A program made the position numbers and the translations under genes. DNA of 64,000 nucleotides from Cycas panzhihuaensis (Eukaryota; Cycadophyta), in the NCBI GenBank assembly GCA_023213395.1, contig CM041465.1, positions 220,355,741 to 220,419,740 on the forward strand, given 5' to 3'. Each line of letters begins with the position of its first letter. Position 1 is the stretch's first letter. The notes under the pieces are model-generated. The model did no database searches and had not been told where the DNA came from. It saw only the letters and a list, made by a program, of their open reading frames with translations. Of the stretch, positions 47,500 to 59,973 are shown piece after piece.

Positions 47500-47865
47500 T
47501 GTTATTAAAGGTAAAGTTTATGGTGATGATGCTTTAATGTTAAATTTTCATTAAGGTTGATATTATATTTTGACTAGAATTTATATATATATATTAATAT
47601 ATATCAAATCTATCTATTGCAAACTAGCACCAGCTAGTGTTTACATGTATTAAGGCACATGGAGCACTAAATCAATAGATGAGTGTGTTCCTCCCATTAT
47701 AATAGGACTTTGTCGCACCCTACTATTTATGAATACCATTCATTTTACATATTTTAAAACCTTGGATACTATCTAACTATTGTATCTAATTAATATGATG
47801 ATTTTGTTGTGATTTCGTTGCCCAAGAGTTGCTCATATTGTGAATTAACTTTGGCATCTTATATG
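47500..47865 (+). repeat. 3' LTR of Copia A
   Basis: Aligns with 19999-20355 over its whole length. A clear PPT is not seen before it ('AACATCAAACGA' precedes the TGTTAT start). Ends are approximate, within about 10 bp. Confidence 0.65.
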
Positions 47866-48697
47866 TTTATGGTGTTATTCTTGATTTTTATTAAAAATAA
47901 GTATTTCATAGAAAAAACAATAATAAACTTATCCAAATAAGGAGAAATTATCCCATTCATCAACCTCATGAATATAGTAAGAGCATTGGTCAATCCAAAC
48001 AACTTGGCCAAAAATTCATAATGCCTATCTCTTATGCCAAAACTAGTCTTCTCTACACATGAAAATTTAATCTATATTTAATGGTAGCCACTTCTCAAAT
48101 CAATATTTGTGAATATTGTTACACATTTTAGTTGATTCAAAATATCACTAATCTAAGGTATTGGATGCTTATCCCTTATGATGGATTTATCTATGATTAC
48201 ATAGTATATACACATTCTCATAAACTTATTTTTCTTATTTACCAAGATAATAATGACTCCAAATGATCAATTATTAGGATGAATGAAGTTCTTTTCTAGT
48301 AATTCTATGATTTATTTCTTAACTTCCTCATATTTACATAAACTAAGGTGTTATATGATTCTAGAAATGATTTTAGTTCATAGTTCTAGATCAATTTCAT
48401 GATCTACAAGCCTTCTAACAAGCAATCCATAAGGTAAGTAACTAGGAAATACATTAATAAAATCACTTAATAAGTTATCCATACCATGGCTAATTTTACT
48501 TGAAGAAAAGTTACTTTATTCAGCAAGGATTATATATCATATGTTATCACACTATTGAGATTAATTCTTTAGTTGGATGAGTGATGCCATGAGAATAGTT
48601 TACAATCCTTTATCGCTAACTAATGACATTTTCCATGCCCAAGCTTCATAGTGTATGACAAGAAACTAAATTAAATCTTTGGCCTTTGGGTTGCCTC
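47866..48697 (-). pseudogene. Gypsy F: RT N-terminal half
   Basis: Read downward from 48697: 'DFINVFPSYLPYGLLVRRLV' and 'DHEIDLEL' (family: DVFPxDLPxGLPPxRxVDHxI), 'KYEEVKK', 'IIELLEKNFIHPNN' and 'SFGVIIILVNKKNKFMRMCI', 'SIIRDKHPIP', 'IFTNIDLRSGYH' (first catalytic Asp), 'FGLTNALTIFMRLMNGIISP', 'YLDKFIIVF'. The YxDD box just beyond is scrambled. The rest of RT continues at 19998, on the far side of Copia A. Confidence 0.82.
48682..48697 (-). repeat. Target-site duplication of the minus-strand LINE, left copy
   Basis: GCCTTTGGGTTGCCTC, identical to 52977-52992; two further T's also match but merge with the poly(T). Confidence 0.92.
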
Positions 48698-48810
48698 TTT
48701 TTTTTTTTTGATAAGGTAAAATAGTATTACAAGGGGTTTTAATTAGGTCCCCAAACCCGGTACAACAAGGCCATAAGGCTTAGAAAAACTAACCATGACA
48801 GGCCCATGGT

Positions 48811-49440
48811 CTAGCCCAAGCTCAGATCTCCTTCACCTATTTCCGTACCCATCTGTGCATCCAACCTAACCAGTCTCAATAATTCCTCCGGGAACTCCTC
48901 TCTCCAAACTTCTGTTCTTTTGTTAATCACCACCCAATTTGCCAACCAATCTGCTACCGAATTTCCTTCTCTATAAGTGTGCTGGATCTGAACCTCACCT
49001 ATGTCCCCCAGTACATCCTGGATATCCTTAAAAATATCTCCATTTTCCCACCCAGGATCCGCTTCCCCCTTCAAGCATTTTATATCATCTGTAGAATCCC
49101 TTCTATTATCGCTTTTGCCCACTTTCCTCCTCCAAAGGTAATAGTGGCCCTCAACATAGCCCGAACCTCGCCTTTCTCGGTTCGATTGAACCCCATATAT
49201 TCCGCAAACGCCCACCTCAAATTACCTTCATGGTCCTGCAGAGGCCCCTCCTGCCACCCAAGGTTGCCTTTCGCAACCCCATCAAAGTTGACTTTTACTC
49301 ATAAAGCATCTGGAGGATGCCACTTAACATCTCTTCTCCTTGTTTTGACTCCATCCAGGGGAGATATACCCCAATCTTTAATAATATCTTCCTCCTCTGG
49401 GAATCCTTTCCTCCTTTAATTTAACCATCATTTCCAAGAT
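48811..49440 (-). pseudogene. LINE RNase H domain (frameshifted)
   Basis: Between 49430 and 49090 the frame reads 'DWGISPLDGVKTRRRDVKWH', 'VKVNFDGVAKGNLGWQEGPL' (N-F-D-G, catalytic Asp present) and 'FAEYMGFNRTEKGEVRAML' with the Glu. A shift near 49090 moves to the frame 49215-48811 with 'KCLKGEADPGWENGDIFKD' and 'IQHTYREGNSVADWLANW' (the last catalytic Asp in V-A-D). The stop near 48811 is followed by the 3' UTR and poly(A). Confidence 0.85.
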
Positions 49441-49531
49441 GGCTTTTCTGATCTCTTTCAGCAACATTTGACTGTCCTTCTCTTTATCTTTGAAGATCCT
49501 CCTGTTTCGTTCCTTCCAGATGAACCAGAGC

Positions 49532-50224
49532 TCACCTAAGGAACATCTTCCAAAGTCTAGTGAGGATTTTACTTCTAAAGGGAGAGATCCAAGCTGACCA
49601 TTTCTCCCTCAAAGAATACGAAGAAACCCAGGCTATCCCCATCCCATACCATAAAGCACTCCAAATGACCTCCAAATAGGGACAGTGGATCCAGAGGTGG
49701 TCCAGGGTTTCCACAGCCGATTTACATAGAACACATCTACTCACCAGATAGAAGCCCCTCTTCGCAAGATTGTCCAATGTAAGTAATTTGTTTTGGAGGC
49801 ATAACCACCAAAAGGCTACAATTTTTGGAAGCACCCCCATCTTCCAAACCCCAGCCAACAAATCGTTCCTTTCCCATCCCTCTCTACTCATTCTGAGGTT
49901 GTAGCCAGTTTTAACCGAGTATACTCCCGTGGACGAAGAAGGCCATATCAGGGAATCCAGAAACGACCTCTTAGGGATATACTGATTATCTAAGATCTCT
50001 TTCACCCTGTCAGTCATCCCTTCAAGGCCAAGCACCTCCACGAGCGGTCTCCACTTCCTATCCTTCCCAACCCCTACCCAATAGTTCTTGACATATGGCC
50101 CAAAGCGCCTGACGCATTCCCTCTTCAAGATCCCAACATTCGGCAGCTCTTTTAATTTAAACTGACCGCACCATCTATCTTCCCAGAACCTAATGCTTTC
50201 GCCGTCCCCCAACTTCCAACGCAT
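49532..50224 (-). pseudogene. LINE zf-RVT region
   Basis: A 230-codon open frame after RT: 'KLGDGESIRFWEDRWCG', 'GVYSVKTGYNLRMSREGW', 'GVLPKIVAFWWLCLQNKLL' and the zinc-binding 'CVLCKSAVETLDHLWIHC' (C-x2-C-x~10-H-x3-H/C). It is typical of plant non-LTR elements. One stop near 50225-50269 separates it from RT and another at 49532 from the RNase H. Confidence 0.9.
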
Positions 50225-50269
50225 ACCTTCACAAAGAAGAGATCTCGAGGACCTGATAGCTCTCCATAC

Positions 50270-51960
50270 CTAGGACCCCTCCAAACAAAGCCCCTCCTCC
50301 AATAAAAAGTTGTTATCCCCTAGATACTTCCTTGCTAAGATTTTCCCCCATGCCGATCCAGCCTCTTTAAAGAGTCTCCACCCCGTCTTAGCCAAAAGAG
50401 CCTCGTTAAAAAAGCTCAGCCTTCTAACGCTGAGACCTCCCACCCACTTAGGCCTGCATACCTTCTCCCAAGCCACTAGGTGAAATCTCCTTTTATCTTC
50501 AACCCCTGACCACAGAAATCTCTTCATGATTCCTTCTAGGGTAAAGATAACCTTACTCGGTATTTTAAAGACCGTCATTTGATAGACCGGAATACTCTGC
50601 AAAGAAGCCACTAATAGTTGTATCTTCCCAGCCCAACTGAGGAGTGCCCCTTTCCAACCAGCCAATTTCCTGTTAAACCTACTAACCACTGGGTCCCACA
50701 TTTCCTTCCCCAACTTTCCGACAAAGAGAGGCATACCGAGGTAGGAGCTGGGAAGAGAACCTCTATCCATCTCCAAAATTCTGCTAATCCTTCCCTGAAG
50801 TCTTTCTGGAGTATTAATAAAAAAGACCGCGCTTTTATTCAAATTTATTTCTTGATTTGTAGCCTTTTCATATGCCTGGAGACCCAATTTTAAAGCCTTA
50901 GCCTCTCCCACTGAAGCTTTGCATAGAAAAATATTATCATCTACAAACTAATGAAGCACAATATTATCCAGATTAGAAGAGGCTCTCAAGCCTGTAATCC
51001 TCCCTGCCCTCTGGGCCTCCATCGATGCCCGACCTAACATTTCAGCCATAATAATGAACAGAAAGGGGGAAAGGGGGTCACCTTGCCTCAAGCCCCTCGA
51101 ACCAATAAAGAAGGGCGTCGACCTGCCGTTAATAATAACCGAGAAAGAAACCCTAGAAATACAGCATCTCATCCACTCCCTCCAAACCTCACCGAAACCA
51201 AAAGCCTCAAGGCACTCCATCGTGCGCCCCAAGCCACCCTGTCATAGGCTTTGGACATGTCTATTTTAATGATCATCCCCACTTCCTTGCGGTTCATCGT
51301 CGAATGCAGGGTCTCATGGACAATTATGATACCATCCGAGATTTGTCTTCCTCCCACAAACCCATCTTGATTTGGGGAAATAATCTCCGGGAGGTACTCT
51401 CTCAAAGCAGTTGTCAAAGACTTTTGCCAAAATCTTGTACTTGACGTTGCACAGACTAATTGGTCTGAAATCTTCCATGGCTTCCACTCCCTCCTTCTTT
51501 AGAATCAACGCCAGAAATGTGGCCTGCCACTCCTTCAGGATTGTGTGCTTTTGAAAAAATTCATTAAGCGCCATTATCAGATCGTCCTTGATTATCTCCT
51601 AGTACTCCTGAAAGAAACCTGGAGGAAAGCCATCCGGCCCAGGGGCCTTATCTCGGTCCATCTTGAATAAGGCCCTCTCGACCTCCACCTGAGAGAAAGG
51701 TTCTGTCAGTTTATTATTCTGTTCCTCAGAAATCACTTTGGGGATGAATTGTAAAAGAGCCGCCCTAAGGGCAGGATCCTAACATCCTGGTTCTGTGTAT
51801 AGCCCCTTGAAATAGTCCATCGCAATACCGCCAATCTGATCCTCCACTTCATACACAACCCCATCCCTGCTGCGAATCTTAGCAATCCTATTATGGGCCT
51901 TGTGTCTCAAAGTTGACAGGTGGAAGAACTTAGTGTTCCTGTCCCCCTCCTTTATACATT
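50270..51960 (-). pseudogene. LINE reverse transcriptase, FVDD intact
   Basis: Pieces read 'FFQKHTILKEWQATFLALIL', 'FRPISLCNVKYKILAKV' (51574-51314), 'QDGFVGGRQISDGIIIVHE', 'VGMIIKIDMSKAYDRVAW' (first catalytic Asp), 'GSRGLRQGDPLSPFLFIIMA' (51232-50948), a stop (probably CAG to TAG) directly before 'FVDDNIFLCKAS' (catalytic FVDD), then 50911-50270 with 'SYLGMPLFVGKLGKEMW' and 'LVAWEKVCRPKWVGGLSVRR'. Frameshifts occur near 51400 and 51230. Confidence 0.93.
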
Positions 51961-52069
51961 GCTCTCTGGACTTCTATTTCTAGAAGATTTCCTCCCTTTC
52001 CAGCATTTCCTCATATTTTCTGGAAATTGAGAGCTCCTCATAGGCCAGTTCCTGGGTTCTTCCTTCCCT

Positions 52070-52970
52070 CTAGATCCTCTCCTCTATCCCTTTTAAATTC
52101 TCCATCAGGAAGCCTTTATGACCAAAGATATTTCCAAAGACCTCCTTATTCCAAATTTTAACTTGTTTCTTAACCCAGCTCAGTTTCCTCGAGAATCTGA
52201 ACATGGAACAACCCTTTACCTGGATACCCCACCACTCCCATATCCTATCTATCAAATCTGGGTGTTTCAGCCACATAAGTTCGAATCGAAATGGCGCCCC
52301 TTTGTAAGAGGACAGAGCAGACCCCTCTAGGATGAGGGGCATGTGGTCCGACCCAGCTTTCAGGAGGGTCTCCAATTTCACCCCTTCAAAGTGACAGGCC
52401 CATTCATAGTTCATTACCATCCTATTCAGACTGCACTGAATATGATTGAGGCCTAGCCGTCTATTGGACCAGGTGAACCTGGCACCCCTAAGAGGCACAT
52501 CCATCAGGCCACCCGATTACAGAAATGCACCAAGATCTGACATACTTCTTGTCCATCACCCTTTCCCTCCTTTCTTCTCTTCCGGACACAGGGGGGAATT
52601 GAAATCCCCCGCCACCAGCCAGGGCCCCTTCCAATCTTTATGGGCTTCCACCAAGCCCTCCCATAATCGCCTCCTACCATCAACTGAGTTAGGGGCATAA
52701 ATGTTGGTAATCCAATATTCCTTGTTGGTGTAGGTACTCACCAACCCGACGGTTAGGAAGTGCTCACTCTTGAACACCTCATAACCTTTCCACCTCTTGG
52801 GGTTCCAGAGAGACCGGCCCGGATCGGTAGAGCCTACACTGGTCTTCCCCTCTCCCATCCTCCAAATCTTGTGTAACACCTCTACTTCCTTAACCTGCTC
52901 CACCTTTGTCTCCTGCAGGAGAACAATGTCAGCCTCTACCCTAATCCTAAGCTCTCTAACCATTCTCTGC
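52070..52970 (-). pseudogene. LINE APE-type endonuclease
   Basis: Opens at about 52963 with 'MVRELRIRVEADIVLLQETK' (catalytic Glu in Q-E-T-K), 'WITNIYAPNSVDGRRRLWEG', 'GPWLVAGDFNSPL' (G-D-F-N), then after a shift 52504-52070 'DVPLRGARFTWSNRRLG' (F-T-W) and 'GSDHMPLIL' (S-D-H). It nicks target DNA to prime reverse transcription. The N-terminal 'SWNVRGL' strand of the family is missing, so truncation falls about a dozen residues into the domain. Confidence 0.9.
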
Positions 52971-52976
52971 TTTGAC

Positions 52977-52992
52977 GCCTTTGGGTTGCCTC
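52977..52992 (-). repeat. Target-site duplication of the minus-strand LINE, right copy
   Basis: GCCTTTGGGTTGCCTC, identical to 48682-48697. Confidence 0.92.
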
Positions 52993-55080
52993 TTATTTTC
53001 TTTATCCATAGGGGTTTTCTTGATTTTGCAACAACATTATCAAGAGTCCCTTCACCACTGATATTTATTTAGGCATATTAACCACACTCTTCTCAAATAT
53101 ATTTGCCCTCTATTATATAATATTAATAACCTTTCTAAGATTCTTTTGAGGAGAGTACCCCCCTTTTTTTTTTATCAGCTATACACCAATTCACCCAAAC
53201 CAAGGATCAAATAACAAATGTTACAACCCATAAGAATGAATAATATTAAATACTAATTCTATTAAAATTTCTTTCTAATTATAATATAAACTTTCAAAAA
53301 TGTAATAAAATTCATAAATAACATTAATTCTCTACTTAATATTTTATTTTACTAAATAAATATACTTTTAAGATAGAAGAGATTAAAATAGAAGATTATG
53401 AGAAAGAATTTGATGAGAGTATTTAAGAATGAATAAGTAAGAAACTAAACATCAAAGAAAGCTAAGTAATATTACAACTGAGGGAAGGAACGAGATTATT
53501 TTTACCATAAGTTACATCTTGCACAAACCATAGTTTGAGGTTATCCCATCTTGCTAATCATATGACCCTATTAGTATTAAATAGCATAAGTGGATCTATT
53601 GGATCTATCAGTTTTATTGATGGACATAACTAGATGCACCAATATCAATCAATAATGCTATGTGTAATAGCTTTCAAAAATAGAGCTATACATAATATCC
53701 TTTACAATTTTGTTACATTAAGTAGCCTCCTCTAAGGGGAATCCCTTGGCTTTCTTTGGTGAATCTCTTCTTAAATATCAAATAACTCATGCCTAAGAGA
53801 ACTATACCTTCCATTGTATACATAGAATGACCACATGATATTTCATTGGAAATTAAGAGAAAAGTCATTAATAAGATGAAGAGTCAAGAGTCAAGGGCCA
53901 CCCATCTCATAAAACATGACTTATGACACTAGACATAGTCTCTTTTACGTACCTTAGTATAATGTTATAATAGTCCTAATTAAGGTTATAATAAAAATAC
54001 ATGAATTTTCCTAGTGTATTACATTAAACAGATGATGTATATTTGATGAAGTTGTATGGTTTTCTATTTCATCCCACTCAGATTCTACCTCATTATTTGC
54101 TCCATCATTTGATGAACTTAAATATATGATTTCTTAGATTCACCAATAGTTTTTTTTCTATTTTTTTTTATTGTTAACTACTATGTCCCTAATTCTAAAT
54201 GGCAGGTGCATCTTATAGCCATGATTATCCAAGAAAATCATCATACGCTAATGGCATTCCCATTATTATAAATATGGCCATGAAATTTATCAAAATAATT
54301 TATTTATGCTCTTTATTTTTTGTCCCATTAGTATCCTAAGGGTCTTTATTCTATGTTGATTTTCTAGTCTTAATAAGAAATGATGTGACCATAAAGTTGG
54401 TTCCCCCAATTTCCTCTAAGTAGTCTTTCATATTATATTGACCCCCACTCCTCTATCTACCATTATATGCTCTAATATGCGATGGAATATTTAAATGGAT
54501 AATTTCATATCTTGATCCACCCTCAAATTCCTAATATATTGATCATCTTGAATGTTATCCATGCTTGGATCAGTTATGATTTGTTTACCCATATGAAAGT
54601 CTTCTAATATTACAATTATAGTTGGTAATTGTCACATGCTCTAGTCATCTATGTGCTCAATCAACCATTTTTTAGGTAATTATTATATCATAAGATAATA
54701 AATATATCCACTTCACTGGGGCTTCTATTTTCAATAGTCGCTCCACAAGTGTATTTATTTTTACTAGCATATTTAGTGTATGAAACTTGTGGAATTCCCA
54801 TGATGATTGCCTTACCTAAGGTTTGGATAGTGATAGCAAGTTTTCTCAAGAAAGTGTTTATGATTTGGATTGAGCATATTAATTATATCTCATGCTTTTA
54901 AAACATATTTCTTCTCTTCTTTTAGGTAATGGATACTTCTATTTTTTCATTTTCCTCATGTACACTGTATACGGCTAAGGTGGATTTATGATTTGATTTC
55001 TTTTAAGGGTTTAAATCCTATGAAACCTATAAACCTATCTTGTTGTGGAGAATGATCATCATCATAATCTTTTATAACAT
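52993..55080 (-). pseudogene. Gypsy F: protease/linker region, unresolved
   Basis: Lies between the gag knuckle and the RT N-terminal half (across the LINE). It must hold the protease by position, but I could not find a convincing D-S/T-G box because of decay. No other element is visible in it. Confidence 0.4.
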
Positions 55081-56280
55081 ATTGTTGGCACAATATTATA
55101 GAATTATTTTTTTATTTATTAGGAAAACCTCTAGTGAAATGACCTTATAACTTACATTTAAAGTATTATATGATAAGCCTCCCCAAGGGATCCCTTCATA
55201 CTAATCTTCCCATTTGTTAATTCCCTCCTCTAAATCCTCATTGGTTGAGCATTTCCTTGGTTAATCTTCCTCATGCATCATTGTTAAAGCCACATTCTCT
55301 AGTATCATAGTCTATTATCTTTCATATCTAGTAATACTTTCTTAGTGGTACTTGACAATCTAGATATTTGACCTCTATATCAACTCTTGATTGACACTTA
55401 GCATACCATATATGGAATTATGTTATAAATACTATTATTTGCAATGTCAAATTTATTATTATCTATACTAATTCCTCATATAATGCATGAATGAAAGAGG
55501 TCGGTTCCCTTATTACCTCCCATTCAAGGAATTCCATCTGATGCCATGCGTATATCTTATCTTTTATATCTAGGATCATTACTTGGACTAACTCCTATTG
55601 ATAAGATGGAAGTAGAATGAAATAAAGCCTTATTCAATATTTTGGGAGTAGACCTTCTAAAAACCATTATTTTTTTAGTTCATTAGTCACCTAAGTTTCT
55701 ATTTTCTTAGTACAATCTTTAGCTTAATATTGTAACTTTATATTATCTTCTTAAGTTCTTATTTTAAATTATCTATCTAATCTACCATCATACTATCATC
55801 ATATAATAGTCAAAATTCTTTTGTAAATATTTTTCTTAATGTCTTCTAATCATTTAATTAGTCCTCCTTGAATTATCTACACCAATCATTTGCCATATTA
55901 TATAGTGTTATTGGAAATTCCTTTAGCCAATGGGTATTGTCTGACTCTCCATTTATAATCCATAGTGTTTCATGCATATTATAATAATATATTAAATATT
56001 AATCTACTCCTTTGCTAAAAGTTAGAAATTTTTATTTATCACCATTTGGTGTAGCTATTCTATTTGATTATGATCCTTTCTAATTGAGGTTGTATTCTGT
56101 ATAATTAAATTCTTCAACTCTTTATTCCCCACCCTCAACCTTAGATTCTCACTCTCAATCACTAGTTATCATCACCAACAATGATAGGATGGGCCCTTGT
56201 TACTTTCTATATTAGCAATAATACTAAATGCTTGCTAGATTTTCTCTAGGTTAGTTCTAAGAAGAAAAATGAGAGAAGAA
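55081..56280 (-). pseudogene. Gypsy F: gag with zinc knuckle
   Basis: Read downward: a decayed capsid stretch around 55900-55700 with 'MANDWCR', 'FKED' and 'LRKIFTKEF', as in Retrotrans_gag ('A..WW...', 'F...F...F'), followed near 55100-55150 by 'YFKCKLXGHFTRGFPNK', i.e. a CCHC knuckle with first Cys as Tyr and last Cys as Phe. Many stops. It places the 5' end of F to the right, beyond about 56280. Confidence 0.6.
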
Positions 56281-57118
56281 TTAGCATCATGTGTATAAAG
56301 GCCATGATGTATCATGGATTTATATACTAGGATCATGTATTAAAACATGTCATGATATAACCACATATATAAGAGCACAACAATTGACATAGAAGCGTGT
56401 ATAAAGAGAGACATATATTATGATACAAATCTAAGTTATTTATATGTGATACACTAATCAACTATTACTTATTACATTATATATGATCCAAGATCAAGGA
56501 TAAAGGGTAATGTGGATTTATTATATGATCATCTTGAATGAGTCCCACATCTACATCTAGAATAAAGATCCATGATATAAACTACATAGTTAATCCTTAA
56601 TTTCAATATACCATATGATACCCCCTTCTCTTTCCATCAAACCTCTTAAGTACACTTTTACTTATAATCTTTCATATGATGATGAATGACCTTTTATAAT
56701 GATCATTACTAGTTGTAGTTATCTTATAATATAATATATAATATCCCAAAAATACATATAACTAGGTTATAAATATTAAAAGCATAGTTTGTATAAGTAG
56801 TCAAGCTATGTTGTTTGTGCTAGCATGTTCATATTTTAGTATGCACTTTGTCCTTTATTCATACTTGATTAATATATCTTTTATCCATATGAGTTGCTCC
56901 AAGCTGTTCCTATGGATCTATTTCCTATAATGTATTATATAGTTAGAGAAAAAAAAATTCCCTCAAATTCCTATTATTTAAATATTAACAATGAGTGGTT
57001 AACCATTAACATTGGTATAATGTCATCACTTACTTATGCGCAGTAACTTAGATTAATGAAAATAATAAGCTTTTATAAATTCCTTATCTTTCATATATTT
57101 GAGTGGTTAGGTATATTA
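56281..57118 (-). other. Probable leader/LTR area of Gypsy F, unresolved
   Basis: A+T-rich, no coding signal. A minus-strand GGTATCATATGG near 56610-56620 vaguely resembles a primer binding site, but without a second LTR the boundary cannot be placed. Confidence 0.3.
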
Positions 57119-58380
57119 TGTAATAACCCAAATTTTTGGATTTCCAACTCTTGTTATTATCCGTTAGTTGTATAGAGTAGACAATATATTCTTGGTCATG
57201 TTGTGTGATGTGTCTTTAGGTGGTGATTAAGTGTTATATGTTTACATTTTATATAAAATCAACTTACTATAAATTACAAAGAAAAAATATCTTTAAGTTA
57301 ACTCATAATATTAAACCACTATGTTCATATTAGTTGGTAAAAATGTTAGCCAATCAGAAATTACATGGAGGTCTCTTATACCATAAATATACATCAAGAC
57401 TCTTATTTGCAAATTTCATAGGTCTTTTATTTTGGCTTGGGGATTTTACAATAAATCAAACTTATAAGACAACAACTTAGAAGTATACCATCTTAAAGCC
57501 AACATTTTTATGTGATAATTGTGATCTTGTTCACCATTAAGATCACTTATGTACTAAAAATGTTTTTAATATGTTAAGATCTTTTGGTATTTTAATTATA
57601 TGGTGTATATTTGGTATGCATAAGTAGATATATTTTATCTTTGATGGTTGAATGGATCATATCAACTATATGTTGTAAATGATTCTGTGAGTGGTATATT
57701 TGTATATTTTATATCTTTGGAAGTCTAATTTGCTAAATTTTAGATTTATGAAGTAAATCCTATCTAGAGTTGCTTTAGAGATAAATTTTAAGTATTTTAG
57801 GATTTTGGATTCAAACATATTATTTCAAGTTATAAAGGTGGAATATTTTCAATTTTGTCCATTTTAAGATGAAGATTAGATTGGTTTAATAGAAAATCAT
57901 GTATCATATTATGAGGCTTTTACGAAAATTAATTAAGATATATTTTTAAAGTTTATAATAACTTTAGTATTTTTTATAATTTTTAAGGATTCTTTTCCTT
58001 TCATAATAATTAAAAATTAATTATTATTATTAGTCAACAAGGTCTATTCTTCAACCCACTCACATAATAAATGTACTTCAACTGAAAATACATAAGTTTC
58101 ATATATCATAAATGCATTTATGATTAATATTGATGATGATATTCACTTCTTAATATTGGTGTTTTCTCTTAAGTATCTTTTGCATGGTTTCAAATGTGAC
58201 TTCCATATGTATTAAAATTGCAATTTAGAGGAATGACAAAGAATATAAATAATGTGTTAAATAAATGGATGGAAATATTTTACAATTTTAAGAATGGAAG
58301 GAAGGGAATAAAACTAAAATTGAATTTGCCTTAGTCAATTCCAAAAACATATCTAAATGTGGAATATGAAACATATGATG
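57119..58380 (+). other. Possible LTR start and A+T-rich sequence
   Basis: TGTAATAACCCAAATTTTTG at 57119 resembles the start of many plant Gypsy LTRs (TGTAAYACCCCRAATTTT). No matching LTR end, PBS or second copy was found, so this is only a hint. Nothing else is recognised to 58380. Confidence 0.3.
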
Positions 58381-58384
58381 TTAA

Positions 58385-58555
58385 GAAGATGAGGTAAATG
58401 ATGAAGAATATTTTATTGATGATGAATTAAAAAAAGAGAAAGAAGAAGAAGAAGAAGAAGAAGAGGAAGAGGAACAAAGGAATGAGACAAAAACAAATGA
58501 AAATGATGATGATAATGAAGACAAAGGTATATCAATTGTAATGCATTACCTTTTT
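58385..58555 (+). pseudogene. Unrecognised acidic coding-like stretch with a GAA repeat
   Basis: Open for about 57 codons: 'EDEVNDEEYFIDDELKKEK', a run of 11 Glu from (GAA/GAG)n at about 58436-58476, then 'QRNETKTNENDDDNEDKG'. Acidic linkers like this occur in retroelement and nuclear proteins; no family is recognised. It is cut by a stop at 58555. Confidence 0.3.
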
Positions 58556-58557
58556 TA

Positions 58558-58760
58558 AAATTCATATTGAGATTATTCCTTGTATCATATCATTCAAGGA
58601 CAACATTATAGCATCCACTCTCTTTGGAGTTATGATGCCTCCTATGCTTACTAAATTAAACATCCTCATTGATGATATAATGGTCCTTATCAAACTTGGG
58701 TTTAAGCAAAATTGGGTGAGAACTTACATGGATTTTTCATCATCCATTTGATTATCAAAG
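58558..58760 (+). pseudogene. Unrecognised coding-like stretch
   Basis: Open for about 65 codons in the frame one base off the preceding stretch: 'FKIHIEIIPCIISFKDNIIA', 'MMPPMLTKLNILIDDIMVLI', 'GFKQNWVRTYMDF'. Its length without a stop in such A+T-rich DNA suggests decayed coding. No family recognised. Confidence 0.3.
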
Positions 58761-59035
58761 GTGTATCATATCATGACATACTACTTTCCTCTAAGTTATG
58801 GGTTTAGGTATACAAAATTCATCCTCCATTTCTCATTTTCCTTCATTATATTATAATAACTTTATATTAAGTGATCTCCATCATGTTTATGAGAATGAAT
58901 ATGATATCAACTATATATTTAAATTATGCTTTTGGTATTTATTACTTTATGATAAGAAGGATTTATCACTAAACACATCATAGAAGAATTCCTCCATCGA
59001 TAATTTTGTAAAGCAGTAAAATATACACCCTTGAA

Positions 59036-59211
59036 TTTGATAGAGTAAAGTTAGTTTTTGAACACAAATTCAATTTATGGAGGAGACAAGATCAATTTTT
59101 TATATTAGAAATACAAATTAAAGAACTTGGAACTTTAGTAGTTAGCTTGATTGATAATCAAGATAATTTAGAATACTCACAAAAGTTTAACTTATGGTTT
59201 GATTTACAATG
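59036..59211 (+). pseudogene. Unrecognised coding-like stretch
   Basis: 58 codons, 'DRVKLVFEHKFNLWRRQDQF', 'ILEIQIKELGTLVVSLIDNQ', 'LEYSQKFNLWFDLQ', ending at TGA. Composition is protein-like. It may belong with the two stretches upstream as one decayed gene of unknown kind. Confidence 0.3.
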
Positions 59212-59970
59212 ATAACATTTTATTTTATACAAAAGAAGAGTCTAGATGATAAAGTATATACTATTTAACTAAATTAGATATTAAATAAATAATTAGTTAA
59301 TAAAGTAAATATTATTATCATGTAAATTGAATGGTTAGCAACTATTTAACACTAGTTAAAATATTATAAGTTGTAACCTTTGAATATATATCTTAGAAAT
59401 TGATGGAAAAATGGGCTATTTATATCTAGTTTTGTAGCATGAGAAACATATATCAATTTAAGTGAAAACATACATATTTTTTCTCATGTTAGAGATGAGG
59501 TTACTAAGGAGATTCAAGGTGATGATAACCCATTGATAATCCATAGGGATTTTTCCTATTTATCATGCCATATGTCTTTGAAATAATGAATTTGTAAATT
59601 AGGTGGAACAAATAAGAATGATGCATGATGAATGAATAAGATTAATATTATTAATGGGTGGACATGCGCTAGTGTAAGTTGGTTTGCTTGATAGCTTAGA
59701 CTAATTGGTTTCATTGGCTTTTATAGATTCTATTTATCTCCACATGGAATAAAAAATTAGGACATTATAAAAAGCTTGAGAAAAGAAAAAAATAGTAAGA
59801 GCTAAAGAAGTAGAAATTAATATCTTTCAAGAGATGAAAATACTAAGAGCTTTGCTTATGCTAGATATAGGTTTAAACTAATTGTTAGTATAATTAGGGT
59901 CTTTCAATGTTGCCATGAAGGGATCCTAAAAGGTATTATAGGAAGAACAATATATGGGAAAGAGAGCATT
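59212..59970. other. A+T-rich stretch without recognised features
   Basis: No motif, LTR or repeat found on either strand. Confidence 0.3.
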
Positions 59971-59973
59971 ACC

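Larger units (their letters stand above)
48698..52976 (-). mobile_element. Plant L1-type LINE, nearly full ORF2, 5'-truncated
   Basis: 4.28 kb minus-strand LINE ending in poly(A) (plus-strand T run at 48698-48709). Domains from high to low coordinate: APE-type endonuclease, reverse transcriptase, zf-RVT, RNase H. It is distinctly richer in G+C than its surroundings and has few stops, so it is the best preserved coding sequence in the window. ORF1 and the first residues of the endonuclease are missing. It sits in Gypsy F between the protease region and RT, with a perfect target duplication of at least 16 bp. Confidence 0.95.

Noticed and set aside
50618-50893. Plus-strand open frames opposite the LINE (48979-49419, 50618-50893, 51054-51269, 52118-52330, 52446-52700, 52797-53072)
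   Set aside because: Antisense shadows of the better-supported LINE coding frames, without motifs.
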